64,000 nucleotides of DNA, from the NCBI GenBank assembly GCA_937975765.1, contig CALJUR010000092.1, positions 1 to 64,000 of the forward strand, in the 5' to 3' direction. The position numbers were made by a program, and so were the translations under genes. Source of the DNA: an uncultured Myxococcales bacterium (GTDB taxonomy: Bacteria; Myxococcota_A; UBA9042; DTJE01). Below, piece after piece: positions 42,790-51,740 of this stretch. Within the stretch, counting starts at the first letter, position 1; each line of letters opens with the position of its first letter. Below the pieces are notes generated by a model. That model saw only the letters and a program-made list of their open reading frames with translations, had not been told where the DNA came from and searched no databases.

Positions 42790-44202
42790 ATGCCCCGGGT
42801 TCTGCTGGCGAAAGCGCGCTTCCTGTCCTCGGACCAGCATGCCGTCACGCCGCCCATGGGACTGCTGTACCTGGCCTCCGTGCTGCGGCAGGCGGGGCAC
42901 GAGGTGGCGCTGCACGACGTCGGGGAGGAGTTCCGGGACCCGCAACGGTACCGGCGGCGCGTGCGCGACTTCCGGCCGGACGTGGTGGGACTGTCCGGCC
43001 TGACCATCGAGGCCGACGCCCTGCGGACAATGGCGCGGATCGCCCGGCAGGAGGCCCCGCGGTGCGCCGTCGTCGCGGGAGGACCGCACGCCACCCACTA
43101 CCCGGGACGGTGCCTGGAGGAACCGGCGCTGGACGCCGTCGTGATCGGCGAGGGCGAGGCAACGTTCCCCGACCTGCTGGACGCCCTGGCGGGGCACGCG
43201 GACCCCGGGGGCGTCCCCGGCGTCGCGACGAGGGGCGCGGACGGACAGGTGCGGATGGGGCCGCCCCGCGCGCCGATCGAGGACCTGGACGCCCTGCCCC
43301 TCCCGGCCTGGGACCTCCTGGACCCGGACCTGTACCGGAACCGCTCGTCGATGGCCACCGTGGGACGCCGCCGGTACCTCCCGCTGGTGTCCTCGCGCGG
43401 ATGCCCCTACGGCTGCATCTACTGCCACCAGGTGCACGGCAAGCGGTTCCGGGCCCGATCGGCGGCCAGCGTGCTGCACGAGATGCAGGCGGCGATGGCG
43501 CAGACCGGGGTGCGCGAGTTCGAGTTCGTGGACGACTGCTTCAACCTGGACCGGCGGCGCATGGCGGAGATCCTGGACGGGGTGATCGGGTCGGCCCCCG
43601 GGTCCGTGCTGCACTTCCCGAACGGGCTGCGGACGGACCTGCTGGACGCGGCGCAGATCCGCCGGATGCGGCAGGCGGGCACGCGGTACGTCGCGGTGGC
43701 CGTCGAGTCGGCGTCCCCGCGCATCCAGGCCCTGGCCCGCAAGAACCTGGACCTGGAGAAGGTGCGGGAAAACGTCCGGCACATGGTCGATCAGGGCCTG
43801 TACGTGAACGGGTTCTTCATGCTGGGCTTCCCGACCGAGACGATCGAGGAGGCCCGGCAGACCGTGGAATTCGCGCTGCGCAGCCCGATGCAGCAGGCGC
43901 ACTTCTTCATCGTGACACCGTTCGCGGGGACGCCGCTGTTCGACCTGTGCACCCCGATCCTGAAGGACCGCAACGCGGCGTTCAGGCCGCGAGACATGGA
44001 CTACTTCCGCGGCAGCCAGAACGTCAGCGCGATGACCGACGCCGAGTTGTTCGGGCTGCAGCGGGAGGCGTACCGCAGGTTCTACCTGTCGCCGTTGCGG
44101 ATCGGGCGCCTCCTGCGCGCCCACCCGCGCCGGGCCCAACTGTTCCTGTACGGGCTGGCGACGCTGCCGAAGATGCTGCCGCGGCGGCGGGGCAACGCCT
44201 GA
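42790..44202 (+). CDS. Radical SAM protein with B12-binding-like domain
   Basis: A 470-residue class B-type radical SAM protein. It has the same layout as the gene at 37302: Pro-Pro-Met-Gly-Leu-Leu-Tyr-Leu at 21-28, Ala-Gly-Gly-Pro-His at 96-100, Ile-Gly-Glu-Gly-Glu at 119-123, and the cluster Cys205, Cys209, Cys212 followed by the same His-Gln-Val-His-Gly-Lys. The pair look like recent duplicates with probably the same reaction type. No DxHxxG cobalamin histidine is seen. GGAG precedes the ATG. It ends 4 bp from the stop of the convergent GT-C-like gene. Confidence 0.9.
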   Translation: MPRVLLAKARFLSSDQHAVTPPMGLLYLASVLRQAGHEVALHDVGEEFRDPQRYRRRVRDFRPDVVGLSGLTIEADALRTMARIARQEAPRCAVVAGGPHATHYPGRCLEEPALDAVVIGEGEATFPDLLDALAGHADPGGVPGVATRGADGQVRMGPPRAPIEDLDALPLPAWDLLDPDLYRNRSSMATVGRRRYLPLVSSRGCPYGCIYCHQVHGKRFRARSAASVLHEMQAAMAQTGVREFEFVDDCFNLDRRRMAEILDGVIGSAPGSVLHFPNGLRTDLLDAAQIRRMRQAGTRYVAVAVESASPRIQALARKNLDLEKVRENVRHMVDQGLYVNGFFMLGFPTETIEEARQTVEFALRSPMQQAHFFIVTPFAGTPLFDLCTPILKDRNAAFRPRDMDYFRGSQNVSAMTDAELFGLQREAYRRFYLSPLRIGRLLRAHPRRAQLFLYGLATLPKMLPRRRGNA

Positions 44203-44206
44203 GGGT

Positions 44207-45745
44207 CTACGGCCCGGGGGCTTGCGGCGCGGCGACGGACCGGTACAGCACCGCGCCGTCCACCTCGCCCGCCGCCACGTACCGTCCCGAGGCCTCGATC
44301 CTGCGCAGCAGGTCGCCCAGCGCGGCGTCGTCGCGAAGGCGCGCGCGGTCCACCAGCAGGAAGTCCCACTCCCCGGTGTCCAGCCTCCCACGATCGGTCG
44401 TCTCCAGGAACTCGATGACGCCCCGGTGTCCCTGTCGCCCCGGGTAGTCCAGCGGGGCGATCCGCGCGCACGACTCCATCATCAGCGGCAGCCGCGCATA
44501 GTCGGACACGCAGGCCGCCGTGCCGGCGGGCACGTGTTCGCGCACCAGGGCGTCGATCGCCGCCTCCCTTTCGGGAACTCGCCAGGAGGCGAGCGCCAGG
44601 GGCCCGCCGACCGGGCCGTCGCCCACCGGGAACAGGACCGTCCACGGCACGAACAGGTGCAACGCGACCGCGGTCCCCAGCCCCGCCCAAAGCGCGACCG
44701 CCTGCGCGCGGGGCCGCCACGCGGAGACCTTGTGGAGGTAGGCCAGGAAGGCGACCCCGAGGTACAGCGGGCAGGCCGCGCTGACCAGGCCCTGGGTGCC
44801 GGCCACGACGTAGGCCAGCAGCGGCAGCAGGGCCGGCAGCAGCACCCCGTCCAGCAGCGGCAGGAAGCCCAGGGGCAGCAGGAACAGCAGGTTCGCCGGC
44901 AGGTTCCGCAACTGCTCGCCCGAGGCGATCTCCAGCTTGCGGAGGATGAAGTACCAGGTCAGCGACCCGTCGGGGCCGTTCGCCAGGCCCCGCCACGCCA
45001 GCCCCGCCAGCAGCAGCAGGACGACGGCACCAAGGACCGCGGCGGTGATCCGGAACATGCGTCGCGCCGCGGCCGGCGACGGGCCGGGCCCCGGCAGCAG
45101 GGGGCGGGCGCCCGGGCCCGGCGTCCGCAGCGCGGCCCAGGCCACGGCCAGCGTCACCGGGGCGGCCAGCGGGTGCAACGTGGCCTGGACCAGGGAGAGG
45201 GCCAGGAAGATCGGGAAGTTCCCCGCGGCCAGCGCCGCCAGCGAACCGAACAGCAGCACCCCGTTCGGGCACTGCTGCCAGTGCACCGACAGCGCCCACT
45301 GGGCCGGCAGCGCCAGGAACAGCCCCTGCCCCAGCAGCGCCAGGCCCGGGCTGGCCAGGGTGCGGAGCGCGTGCCGGTACACCAGCCAGGACCCCAGCGC
45401 CGAGAACAGAGCGCCCATCCAGTAGATGAACCGCAGCCCGGCCCACGGACCCAGGGCGTGGAAGGGCAGGTTCACGAAGCCCTGCGCGATGGCCCAGACG
45501 CCCGGGAACATCCCCGCCACGTCGACCGCCCGGCCCTGGTTCACGGGGATCTCGACGGCGACCGGCAGCGCGTCCACGCTGCCCACGCCCTCGACCAGGA
45601 TCTGGGCGGTCGCCTCGGCATGGCGCCCGAACTCGACGTCGATGGCCGCGATGGCCAGCACGGCCCAGGCGAGCGCCAGCAGCGGCGCGATCCGGTCGCA
45701 TCGGCCGGCGGGCCGGGGAGCCGGGGGCTGTGCCAGGGCCGTCAC
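44207..45745 (-). CDS. Polytopic membrane protein, GT-C glycosyltransferase-like
   Basis: A 512-residue protein with about ten hydrophobic segments (about residues 20-370) and a soluble C-terminal domain of about 130 residues. An early loop contains Asp-Val-Glu-Phe-Gly and Glu-Ile-Pro-Val-Asn-Gln-Gly, where GT-C enzymes keep catalytic acidic residues. This is only a resemblance. The GTG at 45745 overlaps the TGA of the preceding radical SAM gene (GTGA), so the two are coupled. The function is inferred from topology. Confidence 0.72.
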   Translation of the reverse strand: MTALAQPPAPRPAGRCDRIAPLLALAWAVLAIAAIDVEFGRHAEATAQILVEGVGSVDALPVAVEIPVNQGRAVDVAGMFPGVWAIAQGFVNLPFHALGPWAGLRFIYWMGALFSALGSWLVYRHALRTLASPGLALLGQGLFLALPAQWALSVHWQQCPNGVLLFGSLAALAAGNFPIFLALSLVQATLHPLAAPVTLAVAWAALRTPGPGARPLLPGPGPSPAAARRMFRITAAVLGAVVLLLLAGLAWRGLANGPDGSLTWYFILRKLEIASGEQLRNLPANLLFLLPLGFLPLLDGVLLPALLPLLAYVVAGTQGLVSAACPLYLGVAFLAYLHKVSAWRPRAQAVALWAGLGTAVALHLFVPWTVLFPVGDGPVGGPLALASWRVPEREAAIDALVREHVPAGTAACVSDYARLPLMMESCARIAPLDYPGRQGHRGVIEFLETTDRGRLDTGEWDFLLVDRARLRDDAALGDLLRRIEASGRYVAAGEVDGAVLYRSVAAPQAPGP

Positions 45746-47214
45746 CGCGTCAACCGCCTCTCCAGCCAGCGGGCCACCCGGGCCTCCGGCATGCCGCGGA
45801 ACTCCAGGTGATCCAGGCGCCAGCGGGCCAGGGGCCGGTACAGCGACGCCGCGGCCTTCACCAGCCGGGACGAGGAGTACTCGGTGGCCTTCCTGTCCCG
45901 GAACAGCGAGGCGAAGTACAGGGACTGCCAGAAGGACCGGGGACGGCCGGAGGCCGCCGCCATCACGCCATCCTCCCACGACACGCCGGCCCAGTCCCGC
46001 AGCGTGGCCGGGGGCGTGAAGCCGGCCTGGACCGCGGCGTCGAACAGCGCCGTGCCCGGGTACGGGCAGTAGTTGTAGATCGGCGACGTGCGGACGTTGG
46101 GATTCAGGCGCGGCAGTTCGCCGTGCAGGGCGATCGTGGCCCGCAGGTCCTCCTCGGTCTCGCCCGGCAGCGCCGCCATGAAGGAACAGTAGACCCGGAT
46201 GTCGTGGGGACGCAGGCGCGCGATGGCGTCCCGCACCTCGTCCGGCGTGCCGGGCTTGCCCAGCAGCCTGCGCACCCGCGGCGAACCGCTCTCCACGCCC
46301 AGCGTGACGCGTCGCAGCCCGCTGCGGACCATCCGGCGCAGGTCGTCCTCGGGCAGGCGCAGCACGTCGTGCACCTCGACTCCCTGCAACTGCCACGTCA
46401 GCGACTGGCCCTCGAACCACCCGGAGATCGCGCGGGCCCGTTCGAGGTCGACCAGGAAGGAATCGTCCAGCAAGTAGACGTCCTCGAATCCGAAGCGCTG
46501 CCGGGCATCCTGGAGATCCGACGCGACGCGGGCCGCGGACCGGGCCCTCCACCGCCCCCGGTTGAAGCGCCGGTTGTAGCAGTATCGGCACGCGCGCGGG
46601 CATCCCCGGCTGGACTGGTAGTAGAACGAGCGCCGGCCGTCGTACAGGGGCAGGTAGTCCGCCACGTCGACCAGCCGGTACGGAAGGTCGGGCAGGTCGT
46701 CCAGGTCCTCCAGCAGGGCGTAGTCGGGCCCGCGGACCTCGCCGTCCCGCATCGTCCACAGGCCGGGCACGTCCCCGGGGACCGGACGGCCCTCCGCCGC
46801 GGCGTCCAGCAGCGCCGCGAAGGGGACCTCGCCCTCGCCCGCGATCACGGCGTCCACGTGGGGGTCCCTCAGTGTCGAGGCCGGCTCCAGCGTGGCGTGC
46901 ACCCCGCCCAGGACCACCTGCAGCCCCAGTTGTTCCTTCGCGAAACCGGCCACCTGGAGGGCGGACGCGATCATGCGGCCGGTAAAGGCGGTCAGCGCGA
47001 CCCAGCGGGTGCGCGGGCCGACCTGCGCCTGCAGCGCGCGGCGCCAGTCCCGGACCCGCCGGAGGTCCAGCAGCGCCAGGTCGTGCCGGGTGGCGGCGAT
47101 CGACGCGGCCTGCAGCAGCGACAGCGGCAGGCCCGGGAGGCTGCGAAGGGAGTCCATGTACCCGATGCGGGGCATCACCAGGATGGCGAGGGGACCGCCG
47201 TTCGGGCCGGACAT
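45742..47214 (-). CDS. Radical SAM protein with B12-binding-like domain
   Basis: A 490-residue class B-type radical SAM protein. Leu-Gly-Gly-Val-His is at 102-106, Ala-Gly-Glu-Gly-Glu at 125-129, and the cluster Cys205-Pro-Arg-Ala-Cys209-Arg-Tyr-Cys212. Downstream Gly-Val-Glu-Ser-Gly-Ser-Pro and Ala-Leu-Pro-Gly-Glu-Thr are typical of the family. GGAG precedes the ATG at 47214. Its stop overlaps the GT-C-like gene. It is divergent from the radical SAM gene at 47353. Confidence 0.9.
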   Translation of the reverse strand: MSGPNGGPLAILVMPRIGYMDSLRSLPGLPLSLLQAASIAATRHDLALLDLRRVRDWRRALQAQVGPRTRWVALTAFTGRMIASALQVAGFAKEQLGLQVVLGGVHATLEPASTLRDPHVDAVIAGEGEVPFAALLDAAAEGRPVPGDVPGLWTMRDGEVRGPDYALLEDLDDLPDLPYRLVDVADYLPLYDGRRSFYYQSSRGCPRACRYCYNRRFNRGRWRARSAARVASDLQDARQRFGFEDVYLLDDSFLVDLERARAISGWFEGQSLTWQLQGVEVHDVLRLPEDDLRRMVRSGLRRVTLGVESGSPRVRRLLGKPGTPDEVRDAIARLRPHDIRVYCSFMAALPGETEEDLRATIALHGELPRLNPNVRTSPIYNYCPYPGTALFDAAVQAGFTPPATLRDWAGVSWEDGVMAAASGRPRSFWQSLYFASLFRDRKATEYSSSRLVKAAASLYRPLARWRLDHLEFRGMPEARVARWLERRLTR

Positions 47215-47252
47215 GGCGACTCCACCAGCGTGCGCGGGCACCGGGCGGGACG

Positions 47253-47281
47253 ATGGTATCGACGACCCCACCCCGATACAA
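47253..47281 (-). promoter_or_regulatory. Divergent promoter, minus arm, of the radical SAM/GT-C unit
   Basis: Minus strand TTGTAT (47281-47276), 17 bp, TACCAT (47258-47253), about 40 bp before the ATG at 47214. Confidence 0.45.
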
Positions 47282-47297
47282 GCCGGAGGGCCACGCC

Positions 47298-47326
47298 TTG
47301 CCGCTGGACGGGGAAACTGGTAGCGT
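47298..47326 (+). promoter_or_regulatory. Divergent promoter, plus arm, of the radical SAM pair
   Basis: TTGCCG (47298-47303), 17 bp, TAGCGT (47321-47326), 26 bp before the GTG at 47353. Confidence 0.5.
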
Positions 47327-47352
47327 TCCGCGGCCGACGCAACGGTGCCGCG

Positions 47353-48741
47353 GTGCGGGTTGCCCTGGTCAAGCCCCGGGAGGTCAGCGATTCCGTGCAG
47401 CCCTGCCTGGGGCTGGGTTTCCTGGCCGGCGTGCTGTCCCCGGGGAACGACGTCCTGCTGTTGGACTGCATCCTGGAGGGCCTGGGCCCGAGGGCACTGG
47501 CGCGCCGCCTGGCGGACTTCCGGCCGGACGTCGCGGGCTTCCAGGTGAACACGTTCACGCTGGACCGGACCGCGAGGTACCTGGACGAGGTGCGCCGCGT
47601 CCTGCCGCGGACCGTGACGGTGGCGGGGGGGCCGCACCCCTCGGTGCGCCCGGCCGGGACGCTGGATCGATGCGGCGACCGGCTGGACGCGGCCTTCATC
47701 GGCGAGGCCGAGCCGTCGCTGCCGGGATTCGTGGACGCCTGCCGGGACGGGCGGCCCGGGGCGGCCATCCTCGCCGGCCTCCCGGGGGTCGCCTGGCGGC
47801 AGGAGGGCCGGGTCGAGCGCACGCCGTCGGCCACGCCCGACCTGGCGTCGCTGCCCCTGCCCCGCTGGGACCTGATGGACCCGCGACGCTACCCGATGGC
47901 TCCGCACTCCGCGTTCTTCCGCCAGTGGCCCGTCGCGCCGATCATCGCGTCCCGCGGCTGCCCGTACGCCTGCACCTTCTGCGCCGGCTCGACCATCCAC
48001 GGCCGCCGCCTGCGGTACCGCCCCCTGGACCTGGTGATGGAGGAGGTCCGCCTGCTGACGGACCGCTTCGGCGTCCGCGAGATCCAGTTCGTGGACGACA
48101 ACCTGACCTTCGACCCGGCCTACGTGCACGCGCTGTGCGACCGGATGGCGGCCCTGCCCCGCCCCGTCCTCTGGTCCTGCCCGAACGGCGTCCGCCTGGA
48201 CTCGCTGGAACCGGAGTTGCTGCGCCACATGAAGGCGTCAGGCTGCTACGCCGTGGGCATCGGCATCGAGTCCGGCAGCCCCGAGGTGCTGGCCCGGGTG
48301 CGGAAGGGGCTGGACCCGGAACGGATCCGGGAGGGGGTGGCCCGGGTGAAGGAGGCCGGCATCGAGAGCCGGGGGTTCTTCGTGCTGGGCTTCCCGGGGG
48401 AGACCGCGGCCGACATGGCGCGCACGGTCCGGCTGGCGCTGGAACTGCCGCTGGACTTCGCGCACTTCATGTTCTTCCACCCGATTCCCGGCACCGAGGC
48501 GGGCGATGCCGTCCTTTCGGCCCAGGCGGGCCCCTCGTGGCCGGACCAGGCCGCGCCGACCTTCGCGGAGGTGGCGTGGGTGCCGGAGGGCATGACGGCG
48601 AACGGGCTGCGACGGATCCGCCGCGACGCGCTGATGCGATTCTACCTGCGCCCGTCGCGACTGGCGGGCCTGGCGCGGCAGGTCCGCGGCCCCCGCCACC
48701 TGGGACGCCTGCTGCGACGCATCGCGCGGTGGCTGCCATGA
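47353..48741 (+). CDS. Radical SAM protein with B12-binding-like domain
   Basis: A 462-residue class B-type radical SAM protein. Ala-Gly-Gly-Pro-His is at 91-95, Ile-Gly-Glu-Ala-Glu at 116-120, the cluster Cys203, Cys207, Cys210, then Val-Asp-Asp-Asn-Leu-Thr-Phe and Gly-Ile-Glu-Ser-Gly-Ser-Pro. It resembles the gene at 54477. The GTG at 47353 is chosen because the Rossmann domain starts there (Val-Arg-Val-Ala-Leu-Val-Lys-Pro); no strong ribosome binding site is present. Its stop overlaps the next radical SAM gene (ATGA). Confidence 0.87.
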   Translation: MRVALVKPREVSDSVQPCLGLGFLAGVLSPGNDVLLLDCILEGLGPRALARRLADFRPDVAGFQVNTFTLDRTARYLDEVRRVLPRTVTVAGGPHPSVRPAGTLDRCGDRLDAAFIGEAEPSLPGFVDACRDGRPGAAILAGLPGVAWRQEGRVERTPSATPDLASLPLPRWDLMDPRRYPMAPHSAFFRQWPVAPIIASRGCPYACTFCAGSTIHGRRLRYRPLDLVMEEVRLLTDRFGVREIQFVDDNLTFDPAYVHALCDRMAALPRPVLWSCPNGVRLDSLEPELLRHMKASGCYAVGIGIESGSPEVLARVRKGLDPERIREGVARVKEAGIESRGFFVLGFPGETAADMARTVRLALELPLDFAHFMFFHPIPGTEAGDAVLSAQAGPSWPDQAAPTFAEVAWVPEGMTANGLRRIRRDALMRFYLRPSRLAGLARQVRGPRHLGRLLRRIARWLP

Positions 48742-50051
48742 ACGTGCTGCTGCTGGATCCCCCCTGGCGACGACGGATCTTCCGGGACTGCTTCTGCACC
48801 TCCGTCGCGAAGGCCGACTATGGCTGGCACCCCGCGGACCTGCTGGCCCAGTCGAGCCTCCTGCGCGAGACCGGGATGACCCCGGTGGTGCTGGACGCCG
48901 TCGCCGAGGGCCTGCCGGCGGACGAGGCGCTGCGACGCGCTCTGGGAACGGCGGCCGAGGCGGTGTTCGCCCTGACCTCCCCGGTGTCGGCGCCGGAGGA
49001 CGAGGCCTTCCTGGCCGGGCTGCCGCGCGTCCCGACGGTCGTGACGGGCGAGGAGGCGGCCATCGATCCGGGGGGATACCTCCAGGCGCACGAGGCCGTC
49101 GACGCGGTGCTGTGGGACTTCACGTCGCCGGCCCTGGCCCAATGGCTGGGGGGGGAAAGGGACCCCTCGCGGCTGCCGGGCCTGTCGTTTCGCGGGGACG
49201 GGGGGATCGTGCACGGCAGGGACCCCGTGCCGGGGCCGTTCGCGCTGCCCCCGCCGGTCCACGAGGCCTTCCCCCGGGGCCGGTACCGCATGCCGGCCCT
49301 GGGCCGCGATTTCGCGACGCTGGTCACGGACTTCGGTTGCCCCCACCGGTGCGCGCTGTGCAACTCGGGCGTGCTGGGCCACCGCGTGCGGGACCCGGTG
49401 TCGATCGCCTCCGACCTGGACCGGATCCGGGTGCTGGGATTCCGGCGAGTCTTCGTGAAGGCGATGTCGTTCGGGACGCCGCGCGCGCACGCCCTGGAGG
49501 TGTGCGGGATGCTGTCCCGGGCCGGCATGACGTGGACGGCCTACGTCCGGCCGGACGTGCTGGACGGGGAACTGGCCGTCGCGATGGCGCGTTCCGGTTG
49601 CCGGCGCGTCCGCATGGGCGTGGAGAGCGGCGACGAGGCCCTGAGGCGGGCGTACGGCAAGACGATCCCGGACGCGCGCATCCTGGAGGCAGGACGCGCG
49701 GCGCGCGACGCGGGGATGGAGATCGGCGTGCATCTCGTGGTCGGGCTGCCGGGCGAGGGGCCGTCCACGCTGCTGGCGTCGCGTGCGCTGCTGCGCCGCC
49801 TGGACCCGGACGACCTGTCGATCAACCTGCCGGTCGTGCGCCGGGGCAGCCGGGACGACCGCGGCGGGCGGCCGGTCGCGGACGAGGTACCGGCGTGGCT
49901 CCCGGCGGCGCGGGCCCTGCTGTACGCGGGGTACCTGGCGCGTCCCGCCTTCGTGGCGAGGACCTTCCGGGCCGCGATCCGCGACGGCGAGGGGCCGGAC
50001 CTCCTTCGGGACGGCTGGACGCTGCTGACCGGGCGACGGCCCGGACGCTGA
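48738..50051 (+). CDS. Radical SAM protein, divergent N-terminal domain
   Basis: A 437-residue radical SAM protein. The first 185 residues are a shortened Rossmann-like region (Val-Leu-Leu-Leu-Asp-Pro-Pro-Trp) with a Cys-x-Cys pair at 18-20. The cluster Cys201, Cys205 and Cys208 has a preceding Phe-Gly instead of Arg-Gly. Gly-Val-Glu-Ser-Gly-Asp-Glu and Gly-Leu-Pro-Gly-Glu-Gly follow. ATG overlaps the previous stop by 4 bp, so the two enzymes are cotranslated and may act in sequence. Only 21 bp separate its stop from that of the convergent GT-C-like gene. Confidence 0.87.
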   Translation: MNVLLLDPPWRRRIFRDCFCTSVAKADYGWHPADLLAQSSLLRETGMTPVVLDAVAEGLPADEALRRALGTAAEAVFALTSPVSAPEDEAFLAGLPRVPTVVTGEEAAIDPGGYLQAHEAVDAVLWDFTSPALAQWLGGERDPSRLPGLSFRGDGGIVHGRDPVPGPFALPPPVHEAFPRGRYRMPALGRDFATLVTDFGCPHRCALCNSGVLGHRVRDPVSIASDLDRIRVLGFRRVFVKAMSFGTPRAHALEVCGMLSRAGMTWTAYVRPDVLDGELAVAMARSGCRRVRMGVESGDEALRRAYGKTIPDARILEAGRAARDAGMEIGVHLVVGLPGEGPSTLLASRALLRRLDPDDLSINLPVVRRGSRDDRGGRPVADEVPAWLPAARALLYAGYLARPAFVARTFRAAIRDGEGPDLLRDGWTLLTGRRPGR

Positions 50052-50072
50052 TCCCGGGCGCCCGGGATGCGG

Positions 50073-51740
50073 TCAGGGCCCCGCGTGTCCCGGCCCGCCT
50101 TCCCCCTCGCCATGCGGCGCGGGACACAGGCCGGGGCAGGTGGGGGTGCCGGGCGGCGGATCGCCCCAGGAGGGCAACAGCAGGCACGCATTGCCCGAGA
50201 CCGCTGCCACCCTCAGCACGCCGTCGTCCAGTCCCTCGCACAGCATCCCTCGGACCTCGATGTCCCGGCGGGCGAGCATCGTCCGGAGGGGATGGCGCGA
50301 CCGGTCCCACAGGTCCACGGACAGCACGAACGCCGTCCGGGCCATCCCGGGGTCCACCACCTCCGCGGTCTCGGGCCAGGACCACGGCAGCACCCTGGGG
50401 CAGTGCCCGTCGACCGCCGCGAAGGCGTACGGCTGGACCAGGCACTGCTCCGTGTCCGGCGGGACCCGCGCGGCCACGTCCCGCACCCCGGCGATCCAGC
50501 CGGCATCCCAGTCCATGCCCCGGACGGCCTCGTGGTACGCGTTGCCCTGGGGAAACAGGAGGTTGGCTCCCAGCAGCGCGACCGCCAGGCCGGCGCACAG
50601 GCCCCGGCCCGCGACCGGCCGCGCCGCCTGCCTGGCCACCCACGCGGCCAGGCGGCGGAAGGGACCCTTCGCCCCCTTCGCGCCGACGCCGGCCTGCCCG
50701 TCCAGCAGCGCCTCGACCGACGCCAGCGCCATCAGGCCGGTGGTGGCGGGGACCAGGCCGTGCTGCAGGCCGGTGCCCGCGTAGTACAGCAGGTCGGCGA
50801 AGGCGACCAGCAGCCAGCGAGCCCGCGCCAGCGGCAGGAACAGGAAGCCGGCCAGGAACCCCGCCAGGGCCAGCAGGTGGCCTCCCATGGCGTCCAGGCG
50901 AAACCGCTCGCCCGAGACGTGCTGGCGCATGTATCCCGCCATCGAGTGTGGCGCCAGCACCGGCATCAGGAAGATGTTCGCCACGTTCAGCGCGGCCTGC
51001 AGCGGGAACCACAGGGCCGCCAGCCGCAGCGCGGTCGAGGGGCGGCCGGACCGCTCGGCGTGGATCCACTCGGCCACCGCCCAGAACGCGATCCCCCACA
51101 GGCAGAAGGGATGCCCACCCGCGGCGACCAGCCAGGCGACCACCGCCAGCCCGGGCCGACCCGCCTGCAGTGCCCACCAGGCGCCGATCAGGGGCGTCCC
51201 CATGTAGCCGATGACATCCCACCCGATCTTGTCGGCCAGGAAGGGCGACAGCAGGTAGGCCAGCGCGACCAGGGTCGAGGCGCGGTCCCGCAGCCCGGAA
51301 CGCCGCGCCGCCGCGTACAGCAGGGGGGCGCCCGCGAGGTTCAGGGCCTGGCAGGCGGCGCGCACCGCCAGGACGGCCGGGACGCCGGCCGGGTTGTCGA
51401 ACAGAGCGGCCAGCCCGTAAAGGGGCATCAGCGAGTAGGCCGAGACGAGGAACTCGCCCAGGGCCCCCAGGGGGGAGTCGATCCCGATGGCCTCCCGGAA
51501 CGCGGTGGGCACCGGGGCGATCCCGATCTGCGTCAGCAGTGTCCGGGTGAACTCCGGCGTCAGCGCGGCGGCCTCCTGCGCGCTGGCGACCAGGTACACG
51601 GCGAAGGCCGTCAGGGTCGAGAGGGCGACCACCCATGCCCCGGCGCGGGCGCCGGGGTCGGGCGCCGGGCGCGGCGGCGTCCTCAGGCCGCCGGGGGGCG
51701 GCCAGGGCAGGCGTGACAGGATCGGGACCAGCCGGTTCAC
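50073..51740 (-). CDS. Polytopic membrane protein, GT-C glycosyltransferase-like
   Basis: A 555-residue protein with about nine to eleven hydrophobic segments (about residues 30-410) and a soluble C-terminal domain of about 130 residues containing a few cysteines. It is the third such protein in the cluster, and like the one at 44207 it is last in a radical SAM operon. The GTG at 51740 overlaps the preceding stop by 4 bp (GTGA). Assignment rests on topology and context. Confidence 0.7.
   Translation of the reverse strand: MNRLVPILSRLPWPPPGGLRTPPRPAPDPGARAGAWVVALSTLTAFAVYLVASAQEAAALTPEFTRTLLTQIGIAPVPTAFREAIGIDSPLGALGEFLVSAYSLMPLYGLAALFDNPAGVPAVLAVRAACQALNLAGAPLLYAAARRSGLRDRASTLVALAYLLSPFLADKIGWDVIGYMGTPLIGAWWALQAGRPGLAVVAWLVAAGGHPFCLWGIAFWAVAEWIHAERSGRPSTALRLAALWFPLQAALNVANIFLMPVLAPHSMAGYMRQHVSGERFRLDAMGGHLLALAGFLAGFLFLPLARARWLLVAFADLLYYAGTGLQHGLVPATTGLMALASVEALLDGQAGVGAKGAKGPFRRLAAWVARQAARPVAGRGLCAGLAVALLGANLLFPQGNAYHEAVRGMDWDAGWIAGVRDVAARVPPDTEQCLVQPYAFAAVDGHCPRVLPWSWPETAEVVDPGMARTAFVLSVDLWDRSRHPLRTMLARRDIEVRGMLCEGLDDGVLRVAAVSGNACLLLPSWGDPPPGTPTCPGLCPAPHGEGEGGPGHAGP

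Noticed and set aside
44207..47281. A fused radical SAM plus membrane protein of 1024 residues
   Set aside because: The upstream part is out of frame with the true radical SAM gene (45742-47214). The GTGA overlap at 45742-45745 marks two separate genes.
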